64,000 nt of DNA from Leptospira idonii. GTDB lineage: Bacteria; Spirochaetota; Leptospiria; Leptospirales; Leptospiraceae. Below the pieces are notes generated by a model, which was given only the letters and a program-made list of their open reading frames with translations, was not told where the DNA came from and made no database searches. The DNA lies in NCBI RefSeq assembly GCF_004770995.1, contig NZ_RQHW01000002.1, forward strand, positions 1 to 64,000. The letters are read 5' to 3'. Position 1 is the stretch's first letter. Each line of letters starts with the position of its first letter. Positions 42,524 to 51,608 of this stretch are shown one piece after another. The position numbers and the translations under genes are program-made.

Positions 42524-43285
42524 ATGGCATTCATAGAAGAACTCAACCAACAAGGCAATTTCCTATTCCGATGGCGCTCCTATATTCCGGGGCTTGTTTT
42601 AGCGTTTTCGCTCGCATATCTGCCTTTCGTTCCGCTTTTCAACGGCAATTACAAACACAACCTGTACTGGCTTGGTTTTTGTTTTTTCATCAGTCTTTTG
42701 GGACTGGGTGTAAGATGTTTTACGATCGGATATACTCCTGCCAGAACTTCCGGCAGAAACACCAAACAACAAGTAGCCGATTTGGTGAACCAGACCGGAA
42801 TTTATTCCTTGGTGCGCCACCCTCTTTATGTAGGGAACTTTCTTATGTATTTGGGGCCGGTTCTCATTTTAAGAGACCTTCCTTTCGCCCTGGTTTATAT
42901 TATGTTTTTCTACTTATATTATGAAAGAATCATCTTTGCTGAGGAGTATTTTCTTCGAGGAAAGTTCGATAAAGATTATCTGGCTTGGGCGGACAAAACG
43001 CCCGCGTTTATCCCTCGACTCGGCGGATATGTAAAACCGGAACTTCCTTTTTCTTTTAAGAATATTTTAAAACGTGAATATCCTAGTCTTTTCGGGATCA
43101 TCGTAGTTTTTACGATTTTCGATTTGATCCAAGTATATTTCCAACTTCCTTATCTCAGCATAGGAAATAAGTTCGGAATTTGGAATTTATTTCATACGAT
43201 TTTCTTCGGTTTCGGAGTCGCTTTTTACGTATTGACCCGTTTGGTTGTAAAAACGACGAAATTTCTGGACGTGGAAGGACGATAA
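42524..43285 (+). CDS. ICMT/PEMT-like membrane methyltransferase
   Basis: 253 residues with about six membrane helices. GIYSLVRHPLYVGNFLMYLG and EEYFLRGKFDKDYLAWADKT are the SAM-binding signature of the isoprenylcysteine carboxyl methyltransferase and phospholipid methyltransferase group. In Leptospira a protein of this type (LmtA) methylates the 1-phosphate of lipid A; this gene is a candidate but the assignment needs comparison. It lies divergent from a lipid acyltransferase gene, which fits an envelope-lipid role. Confidence 0.8.
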   Translation: MAFIEELNQQGNFLFRWRSYIPGLVLAFSLAYLPFVPLFNGNYKHNLYWLGFCFFISLLGLGVRCFTIGYTPARTSGRNTKQQVADLVNQTGIYSLVRHPLYVGNFLMYLGPVLILRDLPFALVYIMFFYLYYERIIFAEEYFLRGKFDKDYLAWADKTPAFIPRLGGYVKPELPFSFKNILKREYPSLFGIIVVFTIFDLIQVYFQLPYLSIGNKFGIWNLFHTIFFGFGVAFYVLTRLVVKTTKFLDVEGR

Positions 43286-43332
43286 ACCCTTCTTAGGTGA
43301 ACTGAGAAGTTAAGTAAAGGTAGGAGGCAAAT

Positions 43333-43587
43333 ATGAGCAGTCGATTGTCCAACGGTTGGAAAATCCCTCAAAGTCTGGATGAGAAAAAAGAAATGTTTGC
43401 CTCTTTCCAAAAAACACTGTCCGAAATGGAAAGTGAAAACCCTCTCACTGTATTTAGAGAGCATATGGAAAACGGGCTGTTGTTCAAAGCAGGCCTGCAA
43501 GATGCTCTCAACCAACTGAATACGTTTGCCAATCTGTATGCAAGCGCAAGCGAGTTAAAGGAAGCGATCTCTAAAGAAGAGAAGTAA
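43333..43587 (+). CDS. Small hypothetical helical protein
   Basis: 84 residues, preceded by AGGAGG at good spacing. Entirely helical and charged (SLDEKKEMFASFQKTLSEME, LFKAGLQDALNQLNTFANLY). No family recognised. The dioxygenase-like gene begins 5 bases after its stop, so they are one operon. Confidence 0.7.
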   Translation: MSSRLSNGWKIPQSLDEKKEMFASFQKTLSEMESENPLTVFREHMENGLLFKAGLQDALNQLNTFANLYASASELKEAISKEEK

Positions 43588-43592
43588 CCGCT

Positions 43593-44456
43593 TTGGACTT
43601 AAGAAAAGAAGCTGAAAATCTTCTCTTAGGCAAACTTATTCTTCATAAAAACATCACTGCTTTATCCTCCTTTTTATCCTTAATTCAAAGTTTGGTGCAG
43701 TCTTCCTTTCCTGAGGGAGATCCCCGTATCATTTCCAATCAATTGTTATACGAAGATCTGAGCTTGAGAATGTTCTCTCTTCGAAATCGAATCAAGGAAG
43801 GAGAAGATGTAGCGGAAGCTTTTTTTCCCGTTTGGAGAGAAGTCGGATTCGATCCGGAAGAAATTTACTTGGATGCCATCCGCATCCGTTGTGTCCAAAA
43901 CGGATTTCAGGAAATAGAGGCGGCAAAACCTTCCGCATTCATACATAGGGATCCTTGGTATGCGAATCCTCAATGTCAGTTGAATTTTTGGATACCTGTC
44001 TATGATGTAATGTTTGGTTCCGGATTTCGGATTTATCCGACTTATTTCGATCAGGCGATTGCGAATGATTCCAACCTTTTCGATTACGAAAATTGGATAA
44101 AGCAAGGAGGATTTCAATCTTTGCGAAATCAGGAAGAAGGCAAAAAGATTTTCCCTTCTTCCGAATCCATTCCCGAGGAAATGCAACCGTACGATGTGTA
44201 TGGAAATTCAGGGGAATTATTTTGTTTCGCATCCCATCATTTACACGGAACTTCCCCCAATCATTCCGGACTAGCCAGATTCAGTTTGGAAGTTCGTTTC
44301 GTATTGGAATCGCATCTGGAAGAACGTTTAGGACCGGACAAATTGGATAATTTTTCCAAAGGAAATACCCTTCGTCACATGTACAAACTGAACGGTAAAA
44401 AACCTGTTTCGGATGTTCTGATCAAACATTACGAAGAGAGATTTGTTTCGAAGTGA
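43593..44456 (+). CDS. Fe(II)/2-oxoglutarate dioxygenase-like protein
   Basis: 287 residues with a TTG start. IHRDPWYANPQCQLNFWIPV gives the H-x-D of the double-stranded beta helix and ASHHLHGTSPN the distal His; the Arg in GLARFSLEVRF is placed to bind 2-oxoglutarate. The Trp-Tyr-Ala-Asn-Pro segment and the HGTSPN motif are unusual for phytanoyl-CoA hydroxylases, so the subfamily is uncertain. The 3' end overlaps that of the NadR gene by 35 bases on the other strand. Confidence 0.7.
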   Translation: MDLRKEAENLLLGKLILHKNITALSSFLSLIQSLVQSSFPEGDPRIISNQLLYEDLSLRMFSLRNRIKEGEDVAEAFFPVWREVGFDPEEIYLDAIRIRCVQNGFQEIEAAKPSAFIHRDPWYANPQCQLNFWIPVYDVMFGSGFRIYPTYFDQAIANDSNLFDYENWIKQGGFQSLRNQEEGKKIFPSSESIPEEMQPYDVYGNSGELFCFASHHLHGTSPNHSGLARFSLEVRFVLESHLEERLGPDKLDNFSKGNTLRHMYKLNGKKPVSDVLIKHYEERFVSK

Positions 44457-45456
44457 AGTAAGAGGGATTCATCGGTTCCTTGAGGATCGCTTCCACGATC
44501 TCAACCGCTTGTTTTTCCCTTTCCGGAAACCCTCCCGAAATCAAAGTAAAATCTCTTTTTGCCAGATTCATCTCGCTGATAAATTTCTGCTTCATCTCTT
44601 TTCTGATGTCACCTAAGTCCCGCAATGGATCTTCCACCCAGGGGATATCGATGTCCAAAAACAAAGAAGAATCGTATTGCAGTTGATAGGCTCTCTCTTG
44701 CAGCCAGTCGTATTTCAAATCGAAATAATGTTCCGCATATATTTTAGTAGTGAGAAGGTCCGTATCCAAAAATAAAATTCGATTTGCCGTTTCCGCTTTT
44801 TTCATTTCGGATAGCAAATGCCCTTCTGCAATTTCGAAAATATCGTCTCTCTCTACGAATCTTCCTTTTGCATCCAGATATTCTCTTGCAAATTCTGGAG
44901 CCCATTCCGTTTTGAAATGATTTGCCAGTTTTTCACTTAACACGGTTTTGCCGACGGATTCGCTTCCCGTAAGAACGACTCTTTTGAGAAAAAAAGGCCT
45001 TTCTATTTCGGGAATGAACTCCCAATAATCGGCAGGATTGTTTCTGATTTTGGAGGCAGAGATGGGAACCGCTTTTCTTTCCAAATCGATGATTTGGTGT
45101 TTGGTGCCAAGAACCTTCGCTAACGGATCTCCGTAACTTTCCGAAGTGAATAGAACGTCTATAGGGGCAGGGCTGTGGGAAAGAATTGTTTTTTTCCAAA
45201 TTTCCCAAAACTGGATCGGATCTTCTTCAGGGTATTGAGGGTTTTCATCTTGCACCCATACCACATGAGCGGGCAGATCTTCGGTTAGTTCTTTCATCCA
45301 TTGGAACCGAAGAGATCCCGGGATGAGTTCTCTTTTTAAAGTTGCTACAAGCACGGTTAGGTGGTTGCAATGTTTTTTCGCTTCTCTAATCAGATGAAGG
45401 TGGCCTAGATGAGGAGGATAAAATTTTCCTAGAATCAATCCGTGGTTTTCTATCAA
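44422..45456 (-). CDS. nadR: NadR-type NMN adenylyltransferase / ribosylnicotinamide kinase
   Basis: 344 residues with two activities for NAD salvage from nicotinamide riboside. The N-terminal nucleotidyltransferase has GKFYPPHLGH (HxGH) and ISASKIR at 132-138; the C-terminal kinase has Walker A GSESVGKT at 164-171 and a conserved DTD. The helix-turn-helix repressor domain of enterobacterial NadR is absent, so this one is catalytic only. It is the last gene of a seven-gene operon and overlaps the adenylate-forming gene by four bases. Confidence 0.9.
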   Translation of the reverse strand: MIENHGLILGKFYPPHLGHLHLIREAKKHCNHLTVLVATLKRELIPGSLRFQWMKELTEDLPAHVVWVQDENPQYPEEDPIQFWEIWKKTILSHSPAPIDVLFTSESYGDPLAKVLGTKHQIIDLERKAVPISASKIRNNPADYWEFIPEIERPFFLKRVVLTGSESVGKTVLSEKLANHFKTEWAPEFAREYLDAKGRFVERDDIFEIAEGHLLSEMKKAETANRILFLDTDLLTTKIYAEHYFDLKYDWLQERAYQLQYDSSLFLDIDIPWVEDPLRDLGDIRKEMKQKFISEMNLAKRDFTLISGGFPEREKQAVEIVEAILKEPMNPSYFTSKQISLRNV

Positions 45457-46835
45457 TTTTTTTCCTCCTTTGTTTCATTCAGGAAAACAGGAATTTTCCC
45501 TGAATCGGAAGGAAGATCCGTTTTGATTCGAATATCTGCATCCGATCCTAAAAGTGATTTGAATTCGGATTCCAATTTTTGGATGAATTCCGTCTGAGCC
45601 GGTACATAAACGGAAAGATTTAATTCGTAACTTCCGTCCTTTTTTTGAATGAATTGATGTCTGAGGATGTTCGGTTCTTTTCTTAAGATTCTGGAAACGT
45701 CGATAGGGTTGATCCTTTCCCCTTTCGTATCTTCGAAATAAACAGGTTTTCTTCCTTTCAATAATTTCAATTTAGGAAAAGAATCTCCGCAGCGGCAACT
45801 GCCGTATTGAATTTCGCCCCAATCTCCTGTCGCATAACGAAGTAAAGGTAGGTATGGATTTCTTCCTCCTGAGATCAGAATTTCCCCTTCTTTTGCGGGA
45901 AAACCTTCCTTGTCTAACACTTCAATGAATAGGTCTTCCGAAATGATATGCATCCAATCCGGATGAACAGGACAAGAATAAGCAATGGGACCGGTTTCAT
46001 TCAATGAATAAAAATTGACCACAGGGCATTTGAAAAAATCGGAAAGAGCGATTCTTAAGTTATCTTCCAGCTCCAAGGCAGTCGAATGCAATGCACTAGG
46101 GGAATATTTCAAATTCATCTTCATAGCAGTTTCGAAGGCGTAAGGGTCTCCTGAAAGAAATTGCGGCTGGAAATGGGAAATGAATTTCTGCAGATGGTCT
46201 TTTTCTTTCCATTCTTTTTCTTTAAGATTTATTTTTGCAAACAAAGATCCTTCCGCCAAACTATGGCTTGTCGCATAAACAATTGTTTGGTTTTGATGAC
46301 AGAGTTGAATCGCAGCAGTATGATCGTGTCCCTTTTTTAATTCTACACCGTGCCTGGAAAGTGAGTATTCTATGAGAGGCACGTAACATCCGATCGCTTT
46401 AGGATGATTGGGAGCAAGGATGGGTTTTCCTGTAGTGCCTGACGTCGGATTTACCACCAAACGAGAAAAATCGACATCCGTGGGAAGAATCTCCGTGATT
46501 TTATTCTGCAGATCTTCTCTTGTCATAAGAGGGATCTTATGGAATTCTTCGGGAAGGGAGATTCCGTTCAATCGTTCGTAAAAATAAGAAGATGTGAACT
46601 TGAGTTTTTGTATTTTAAGGATCAGCCAAGGAGGTGGAACGGAGGAGGGAACTTCTTTTTTAGAATAAACGGACGATTCGAATTCTTTTACGAATCGGTA
46701 GTCTTCTTGGGTAATTCTGTCTCCGATCCACGCATTCCAATTGGGAGCGAAATCGGAATCGATCATTTTCTCAAGAGATAAAAACCACTCTTCTCGCATA
46801 AGAGGAGTGAGTTGGAATATTTTCGCCTTCTCCAA
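45453..46835 (-). CDS. PaaK-like adenylate-forming enzyme
   Basis: 460 residues of the ANL superfamily. The P-loop is NPTSGTTGKP at about 129-138, with FYSLNETGPIAYS and LLRYATGDWGEIQYGSCRCG as the adenine and hinge motifs; the C-terminal lid (SDSGKIPVF) supplies the catalytic Lys. It resembles phenylacetate-CoA ligase, which activates a carboxylate as acyl-AMP. A CxC pair in the hinge loop is typical of PaaK. Substrate unknown. It sits between an unknown gene (12-base gap) and NadR in the MoxR operon. Confidence 0.83.
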   Translation of the reverse strand: MEKAKIFQLTPLMREEWFLSLEKMIDSDFAPNWNAWIGDRITQEDYRFVKEFESSVYSKKEVPSSVPPPWLILKIQKLKFTSSYFYERLNGISLPEEFHKIPLMTREDLQNKITEILPTDVDFSRLVVNPTSGTTGKPILAPNHPKAIGCYVPLIEYSLSRHGVELKKGHDHTAAIQLCHQNQTIVYATSHSLAEGSLFAKINLKEKEWKEKDHLQKFISHFQPQFLSGDPYAFETAMKMNLKYSPSALHSTALELEDNLRIALSDFFKCPVVNFYSLNETGPIAYSCPVHPDWMHIISEDLFIEVLDKEGFPAKEGEILISGGRNPYLPLLRYATGDWGEIQYGSCRCGDSFPKLKLLKGRKPVYFEDTKGERINPIDVSRILRKEPNILRHQFIQKKDGSYELNLSVYVPAQTEFIQKLESEFKSLLGSDADIRIKTDLPSDSGKIPVFLNETKEEKN

Positions 46836-46846
46836 TGAAAACTCTT

Positions 46847-47407
46847 TTACTCTCGATTGTATTTGGATGCGGCTTCTTGTTCTTCCGCTTCTTTTATTTT
46901 TCTTAGAATCTCTTTGGCTCTTTCCTGTGCTTTTTTAGATTCTTCCAAAATACGGATTCTTTCCATAGTGTCGATGGATCGAAATCTATCTTGGAAATAT
47001 TTTTCTTCTTCTCCTTTAGGGAGAAGAAAAAGTTCCGAAAACAAAGCACGAACCAGTTCTTCCGCTCTTTCTCCGTCTCTTGTCCATTCCGTATAAGGAG
47101 TGACTAAAACAGAATAATTGACTAGTTTGTTTTTTAAAAATGAAATCAACGCGTCTGCGGAGAAGGAGGAGAATTCGCCTTCTTTGTCCGAGAGAAGATA
47201 GGCGATGACTGCATGCAATCCGAGAAGGTTTTTATGTTCGGAGATTTCCTTCTCATCTAATCCTGCAAGTTCCTTCTTTCTTCCCAATTCTTTTGTGAAA
47301 GGATACAAAACATCGTTCCAAAGAAGGCTCACTTGCAAATGATTGAGATCGGCCTCGGACTCAGGAAATTCAGTGATTCGTTTTATGTAGTATCTGATTT
47401 CTTTCAT
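46847..47407 (-). CDS. Hypothetical protein of MoxR operon
   Basis: 186 residues, cytoplasmic, helical and charged (RIRILEESKKAQERAKEILR). No family recognised. It overlaps the VWA/metallopeptidase gene by 38 bases, an extensive overlap that argues for tight coexpression and probably for a shared complex. Confidence 0.7.
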   Translation of the reverse strand: MKEIRYYIKRITEFPESEADLNHLQVSLLWNDVLYPFTKELGRKKELAGLDEKEISEHKNLLGLHAVIAYLLSDKEGEFSSFSADALISFLKNKLVNYSVLVTPYTEWTRDGERAEELVRALFSELFLLPKGEEEKYFQDRFRSIDTMERIRILEESKKAQERAKEILRKIKEAEEQEAASKYNRE

Positions 47408-49073
47408 AATTTTTTCTCACAAAATTCCTGCTAAATGCCACTAACTGTTCCCAGCCGGTAATGGGATAGATGTCCCATCCGTCTTCTTTCATCTGTTGAA
47501 TCTCTCCCGTGAGCTGAGGGTTGTATAGATTCAATACCAAGGAGCCTCCTCCTCCAGCATTCTGTAACATCGATTTTACGAGAGGTCTCGGCTCGGTATG
47601 ATATTCTTGAGTGAACATAGTATCGATCCCTTCATCGGAGATCACAAGAATATGGGTTTTTCTATCTTGAGGCGATCTATGAGAATATTCTTCTTCCAAA
47701 AGATCCAAAGGGAAACAAGTGCCCCATCCTATATAACCGGTCAATATTTTCAAAATGGAATTTTCATCTCTGATAAATGTTTTTGTGGTTTCGTATTCTT
47801 TTTCACCCGACCAAAGAGTGGCTCTTACTTTGGCTCCCGTTCTGAGTGCAGAAAGAGCGAGAATCGTTCCGGCTAAAGTTAAATAAGATATTTCCGTTAG
47901 AGGATTGGGCATAGAACCGGAACAATCAACGAAAAGATCCAAATCGATCGGGTTCTTATTCTTTTCGTAAGAAGGAGTTTCTCCATAATTATTTTCCACG
48001 GTCGTATAACCTGGAATTACGATAGGACTTTTTATGACTGAATCCACCCAATTGATGTTTTCCAAAGGAGACCCTAGGTCCCAAGATTCATTTCCTTCCA
48101 GAATCAGCTCCGGAGCTCCCGGGGTCACCTGTTCCGGAAAAGAAATCAAATGAGGGAGCGCCTTTTCTTTGTAATATTTATAAGCTTTCTCCGATTCGCT
48201 GATTTTTACGCCTAACGCTTCGCAAATGGCAGAATACTGTGCAGGACTGAGGGAAGGTGTGTTCTTTTTTTCGGAGGAGATTTCTTTCGTTTTGCCTCCA
48301 CTTAAGGAAGGATCTTTCCCTTCGTCGAAGATGGATTCGATTTCCACCTCCGTGATTCCAGAGGGAACGTTCCCTCCTTTTCCGATTTGAGCCGTATCAT
48401 GTAAAATGCTTATTTTTTCCAAGGAAGAAGCAGGGTCTCCTCCTATGAAATAAGGATAACAAATATTACCGAAATCGAATGCACCTCTCAGCCAATCGTT
48501 CGGGAAATTGCGAACGATTCTGTTCACTAGCATGGCATCGCTTTCCATATCATCTTCTACGATTTCATTCGTTAAGGTTTCTTTGGGAAGAGCCCAGAGG
48601 ATTTCATAGGTTCTCATATAAAAATTCCAGAACCTTCCTTTCTGTTTCCCCAGCTTTTGATACACTTCTTCCATACGCAGACCATTGTGCCGCTTCAAAC
48701 GATCATTGATGAATAGATCCGTATAAACGTTTACGATCATAGGAGCGACATGTTCGAATCTAGGCATGGCAGTTTGAACCAAGTAGATGAGTTTTCCCTG
48801 ATCGCTGATGTCTCCCGGGCAATACACATGGTGGCCGATTTCGTGGCCCATGATTTCGAGAGGGTAATTTTCCAAATGATATTTTTTTATTTTTTGAACA
48901 GACAATAATACTTTATGATCTGTTAGCCGGATTGCTGCGAAGGAAGCCGTTAATCCTTCTTGCGTTTCTTCTTTTTCGCTGAATAAAAAATGAGGAGAGG
49001 AAAGTTTTACATAGTCGCTCCAAAGTTTCAGAGCCTCTTCCCATTTGTTTTCCCAATCTTCCAGGAGGTTCAT
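47370..49073 (-). CDS. HExxH metallopeptidase-like + VWA domain protein
   Basis: 567 residues. The N-terminal 250 residues hold HEIGH at 77-81 (EIMGHEIGHHVYCPGD), a zinc-peptidase signature, followed by VNVYTDLFINDRL, which may supply the third ligand. Residues 378-560 are a von Willebrand A domain with a complete MIDAS start, DCSGS at 383-387, and THILVISDEGID as the later Asp. DUF2201-type proteins have this peptidase-VWA layout and work with MoxR ATPases, as here. A role in metal-centre insertion, folding or cleavage of a partner is inferred. Overlaps its neighbours on both sides. Confidence 0.82.
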   Translation of the reverse strand: MNLLEDWENKWEEALKLWSDYVKLSSPHFLFSEKEETQEGLTASFAAIRLTDHKVLLSVQKIKKYHLENYPLEIMGHEIGHHVYCPGDISDQGKLIYLVQTAMPRFEHVAPMIVNVYTDLFINDRLKRHNGLRMEEVYQKLGKQKGRFWNFYMRTYEILWALPKETLTNEIVEDDMESDAMLVNRIVRNFPNDWLRGAFDFGNICYPYFIGGDPASSLEKISILHDTAQIGKGGNVPSGITEVEIESIFDEGKDPSLSGGKTKEISSEKKNTPSLSPAQYSAICEALGVKISESEKAYKYYKEKALPHLISFPEQVTPGAPELILEGNESWDLGSPLENINWVDSVIKSPIVIPGYTTVENNYGETPSYEKNKNPIDLDLFVDCSGSMPNPLTEISYLTLAGTILALSALRTGAKVRATLWSGEKEYETTKTFIRDENSILKILTGYIGWGTCFPLDLLEEEYSHRSPQDRKTHILVISDEGIDTMFTQEYHTEPRPLVKSMLQNAGGGGSLVLNLYNPQLTGEIQQMKEDGWDIYPITGWEQLVAFSRNFVRKNYERNQILHKTNH

Positions 49074-50020
49074 TGTGGTTCCGTTTTATAGAAAAGAAAA
49101 ATCTGATACGAAAAATTTACGGTAACAATTGCAAATCCGTCTTCTGCGGCAACGGATGTGATTTCGTTCTCCTTGAAATTTTTTTCTAAAATGATTTTCC
49201 AGAAAGGAGGAACGGTTTTCGAAATTAAGGGAGCTCTTTTCCTTTCTGTAGGATACAAACTCTCTCCGAATAGATCGAAAAAAAACTGAAAACAATCGTC
49301 TCCCGAATGGATCAAAAAGCCTTCTTCCTCTTTTTCAATCAAAGGAGGAGAGTGAAAGTGGCCGCCAAGCAAAGGATAGCCGGAAATGAGTTTGTATTTG
49401 ATAGGGCTTGTGTTCTGAGGGTTCAAAACTCCGAAGGGAGAATGGGAAAAGCCGGAATGGAAGTCTGCAAAACTTTTCCCCAAATCGGAACCTAGTTTTT
49501 GTTTCAGTTCCTCTCCCAGGTGTAGAGCGGAATCTAATCCTACCGTTTTGTATTCCGGTTTCCCTCCTACCCAAATAAAAAAGCCGATGAGCTTTTTCAG
49601 ATCTTCCAAAGAACGAATATCTGAACTCATCAAAGTTAGGCGCTTTAAGAAGGCTATTTCTTGCGAAGGAGAAAGTTTCGTCATCGCATTGACAGTGAAA
49701 GAGACTGAGGAAACAAAATCTTCTTGGAGAGGGAACTTGAGAGAGGAAAAAAGAGATAAAATTTGTTTTTCTCTTTCTCCTTTAGGATCTTTTAGAATTC
49801 CCTTTGTGATGAGCTGCAATAGAATTCGAAAGCAGGAAAGAACCGTATCTTCTTTCGGATTCTCTCCTAAAGAACGGGCAAGAGAGGAAATATAATCGAG
49901 TAAAAACGAGGAAACTAAATCTTCTTTGAAGTTAACGCTACTTTGTTTTGCCAACTGAACCATCTGGTTGCAATTGTCTCTTTCTTTCAAAAGAGAAGTT
50001 TTCCATCCTTCCGGAATCAT
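49070..50020 (-). CDS. Hypothetical protein of MoxR operon
   Basis: 316 residues, no signal peptide. The first half is helical; the second contains FADFHSGFSHSPFGVLNPQN, DDCFQFFFDLFGESLY and a final beta segment (GFAIVTVNFSYQIFLFY). No recognised domain. It overlaps the MoxR gene and the VWA gene by four bases each, so it is a fixed part of the operon and may be an adaptor between them. Confidence 0.72.
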   Translation of the reverse strand: MIPEGWKTSLLKERDNCNQMVQLAKQSSVNFKEDLVSSFLLDYISSLARSLGENPKEDTVLSCFRILLQLITKGILKDPKGEREKQILSLFSSLKFPLQEDFVSSVSFTVNAMTKLSPSQEIAFLKRLTLMSSDIRSLEDLKKLIGFFIWVGGKPEYKTVGLDSALHLGEELKQKLGSDLGKSFADFHSGFSHSPFGVLNPQNTSPIKYKLISGYPLLGGHFHSPPLIEKEEEGFLIHSGDDCFQFFFDLFGESLYPTERKRAPLISKTVPPFWKIILEKNFKENEITSVAAEDGFAIVTVNFSYQIFLFYKTEPQ

Positions 50021-51600
50021 CCGTTCTTCTCAACCCACATACCATAATTCGTATATCTTTGGTGCAGGTACTTCAGCTTCAATAGATCGTCATAGACATG
50101 TCCGTAGATTTTTCTTTGTTTGCTGATCGCTTCCACTTCCTTTTCGATGGCGACGATTCTTTCCTTGGTTTGGCTTAATGTCAAACCTTCCAGCCCTTGT
50201 TCGAAGAGTTCACTCAATTTGGCGACGTTATCCGCTTTGTCCAAATTCAATCGGTCGTATTCAGAACAGGAAAGTTGGAATAGTTTTCGGATCCAACTGA
50301 TTCGATCGCTTTTGTACACATTGTACCCTGGTTCTTCGAAAAAAGGAGAATCGGGGTTTTGCACCAGTTTATCGTGGAGGACGAAAGGAAGTATGTGGGA
50401 AAGATCATCCAGGCTCACGGAAGATTCCCCTCGGAAGTAAGCGAGAGCTTTCGCATAATTGATGCAGGTGAAGATGGCTCTGACAGAAAGTCCGTTTTTG
50501 GTTTGGGAACCTAAATCTTTTTTTCTATCTTTTCCTTGGTCTCCCGAATTGAAATAAGCAAAATCGACTGCGGATAGTTTGACGGTATCTTTCGTTTTAT
50601 ATTCTATTTGTTCTCCTCCCGATTCGAAAAATTCGAATTGAGATGCGAAAAATTCCATTCTTCTGCGTAGGTTCGAAGGAAACTCAATATTTCTGATTTC
50701 TTCGGATATGGATTCTATCTCTTTTTCGGAGAAAATGATTTCGGGAGGAACCATTGACTCCGGTTTGAAATTTTCCTCCACTCTCTGCAAAAGATCTTTG
50801 ATGAAACGAGTGTTGAAGTGGAGTGCTTTGACTACGATGTCTATTCTGTCCCGTAAAGCTTCGATGACTTGGTAGGTTCCTCCTCCCGCATCGTCGTTTG
50901 CCGTTAAATACCAAGCAGCATCGGGGCATTCGTAAATTTGATCGAAGATCTCCGCATAATTATCGCCTAATATAGTTAAAAGGGCGGATTGAGTTCGTGT
51001 AGGAATTCGATTGTATTCATCGATCACTTTCACTCTCATTCCCAGCCATTTCCTCCAGGAGATTTTGATTTCGTCCGTAGATTTAGCGTTCATCAAATCG
51101 GAAGGAAGAGGGTTCCCGATGAGATCCGTAATGGTCATTTGAGGTTGCCCGTGTTGGATGGCTCGTTTGATTTCTTTCAGACTATAACCTGCGATCACTC
51201 CCATCAGTATGGCGGATGCGGTTTTTCCTCTTCCCGGACCTCCTACTAACAAACATTTGCCTCTCACCACCAAGGTGAGAAGGGGAAGTAAAACAAAACT
51301 GGAATAACTTTGTCCGGAAGGAAGAACGATTTCCGTTTTTAAGTCTCCGATCGTAAAACGGGTAGGAGGTTTTTCGTTGTATTCTATGTCGTAGAAAGGA
51401 GTGATGATCGCATAATTCGTGATCCAATAATATGCCTTTCTGAGTTTTTCATCCAATCCTGTTTCCAAGGATTCGGAAGAAGAAACGGAAAACGGTCCTT
51501 CCTCCACAAGTTGGGCGATATCAAACTTTTTTCTGGATTCTTTCTTTTGGGGAATGGTGGGTGATTGAGAGACCTTCTTCGAGGTGATGTTTCGATCCAT
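50017..51600 (-). CDS. MoxR-family AAA+ ATPase
   Basis: 527 residues, longer than the typical 320-350. Walker A is GGPGRGKT at 120-127, Walker B VIDEYNR at 192-198, sensor 1 YLTANDD, with RIDIVVKALHFN and an arginine finger region beyond. An N-terminal basic tail (SKKVSQSPTIPQKKESRKKF) and a C-terminal helical extension of about 120 residues ending in a coiled coil set it apart. MoxR ATPases act with VWA proteins to mature or disassemble target complexes. It overlaps the next gene by four bases. Confidence 0.88.
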   Translation of the reverse strand: MDRNITSKKVSQSPTIPQKKESRKKFDIAQLVEEGPFSVSSSESLETGLDEKLRKAYYWITNYAIITPFYDIEYNEKPPTRFTIGDLKTEIVLPSGQSYSSFVLLPLLTLVVRGKCLLVGGPGRGKTASAILMGVIAGYSLKEIKRAIQHGQPQMTITDLIGNPLPSDLMNAKSTDEIKISWRKWLGMRVKVIDEYNRIPTRTQSALLTILGDNYAEIFDQIYECPDAAWYLTANDDAGGGTYQVIEALRDRIDIVVKALHFNTRFIKDLLQRVEENFKPESMVPPEIIFSEKEIESISEEIRNIEFPSNLRRRMEFFASQFEFFESGGEQIEYKTKDTVKLSAVDFAYFNSGDQGKDRKKDLGSQTKNGLSVRAIFTCINYAKALAYFRGESSVSLDDLSHILPFVLHDKLVQNPDSPFFEEPGYNVYKSDRISWIRKLFQLSCSEYDRLNLDKADNVAKLSELFEQGLEGLTLSQTKERIVAIEKEVEAISKQRKIYGHVYDDLLKLKYLHQRYTNYGMWVEKNG

Positions 51601-51608
51601 ACATTTTC

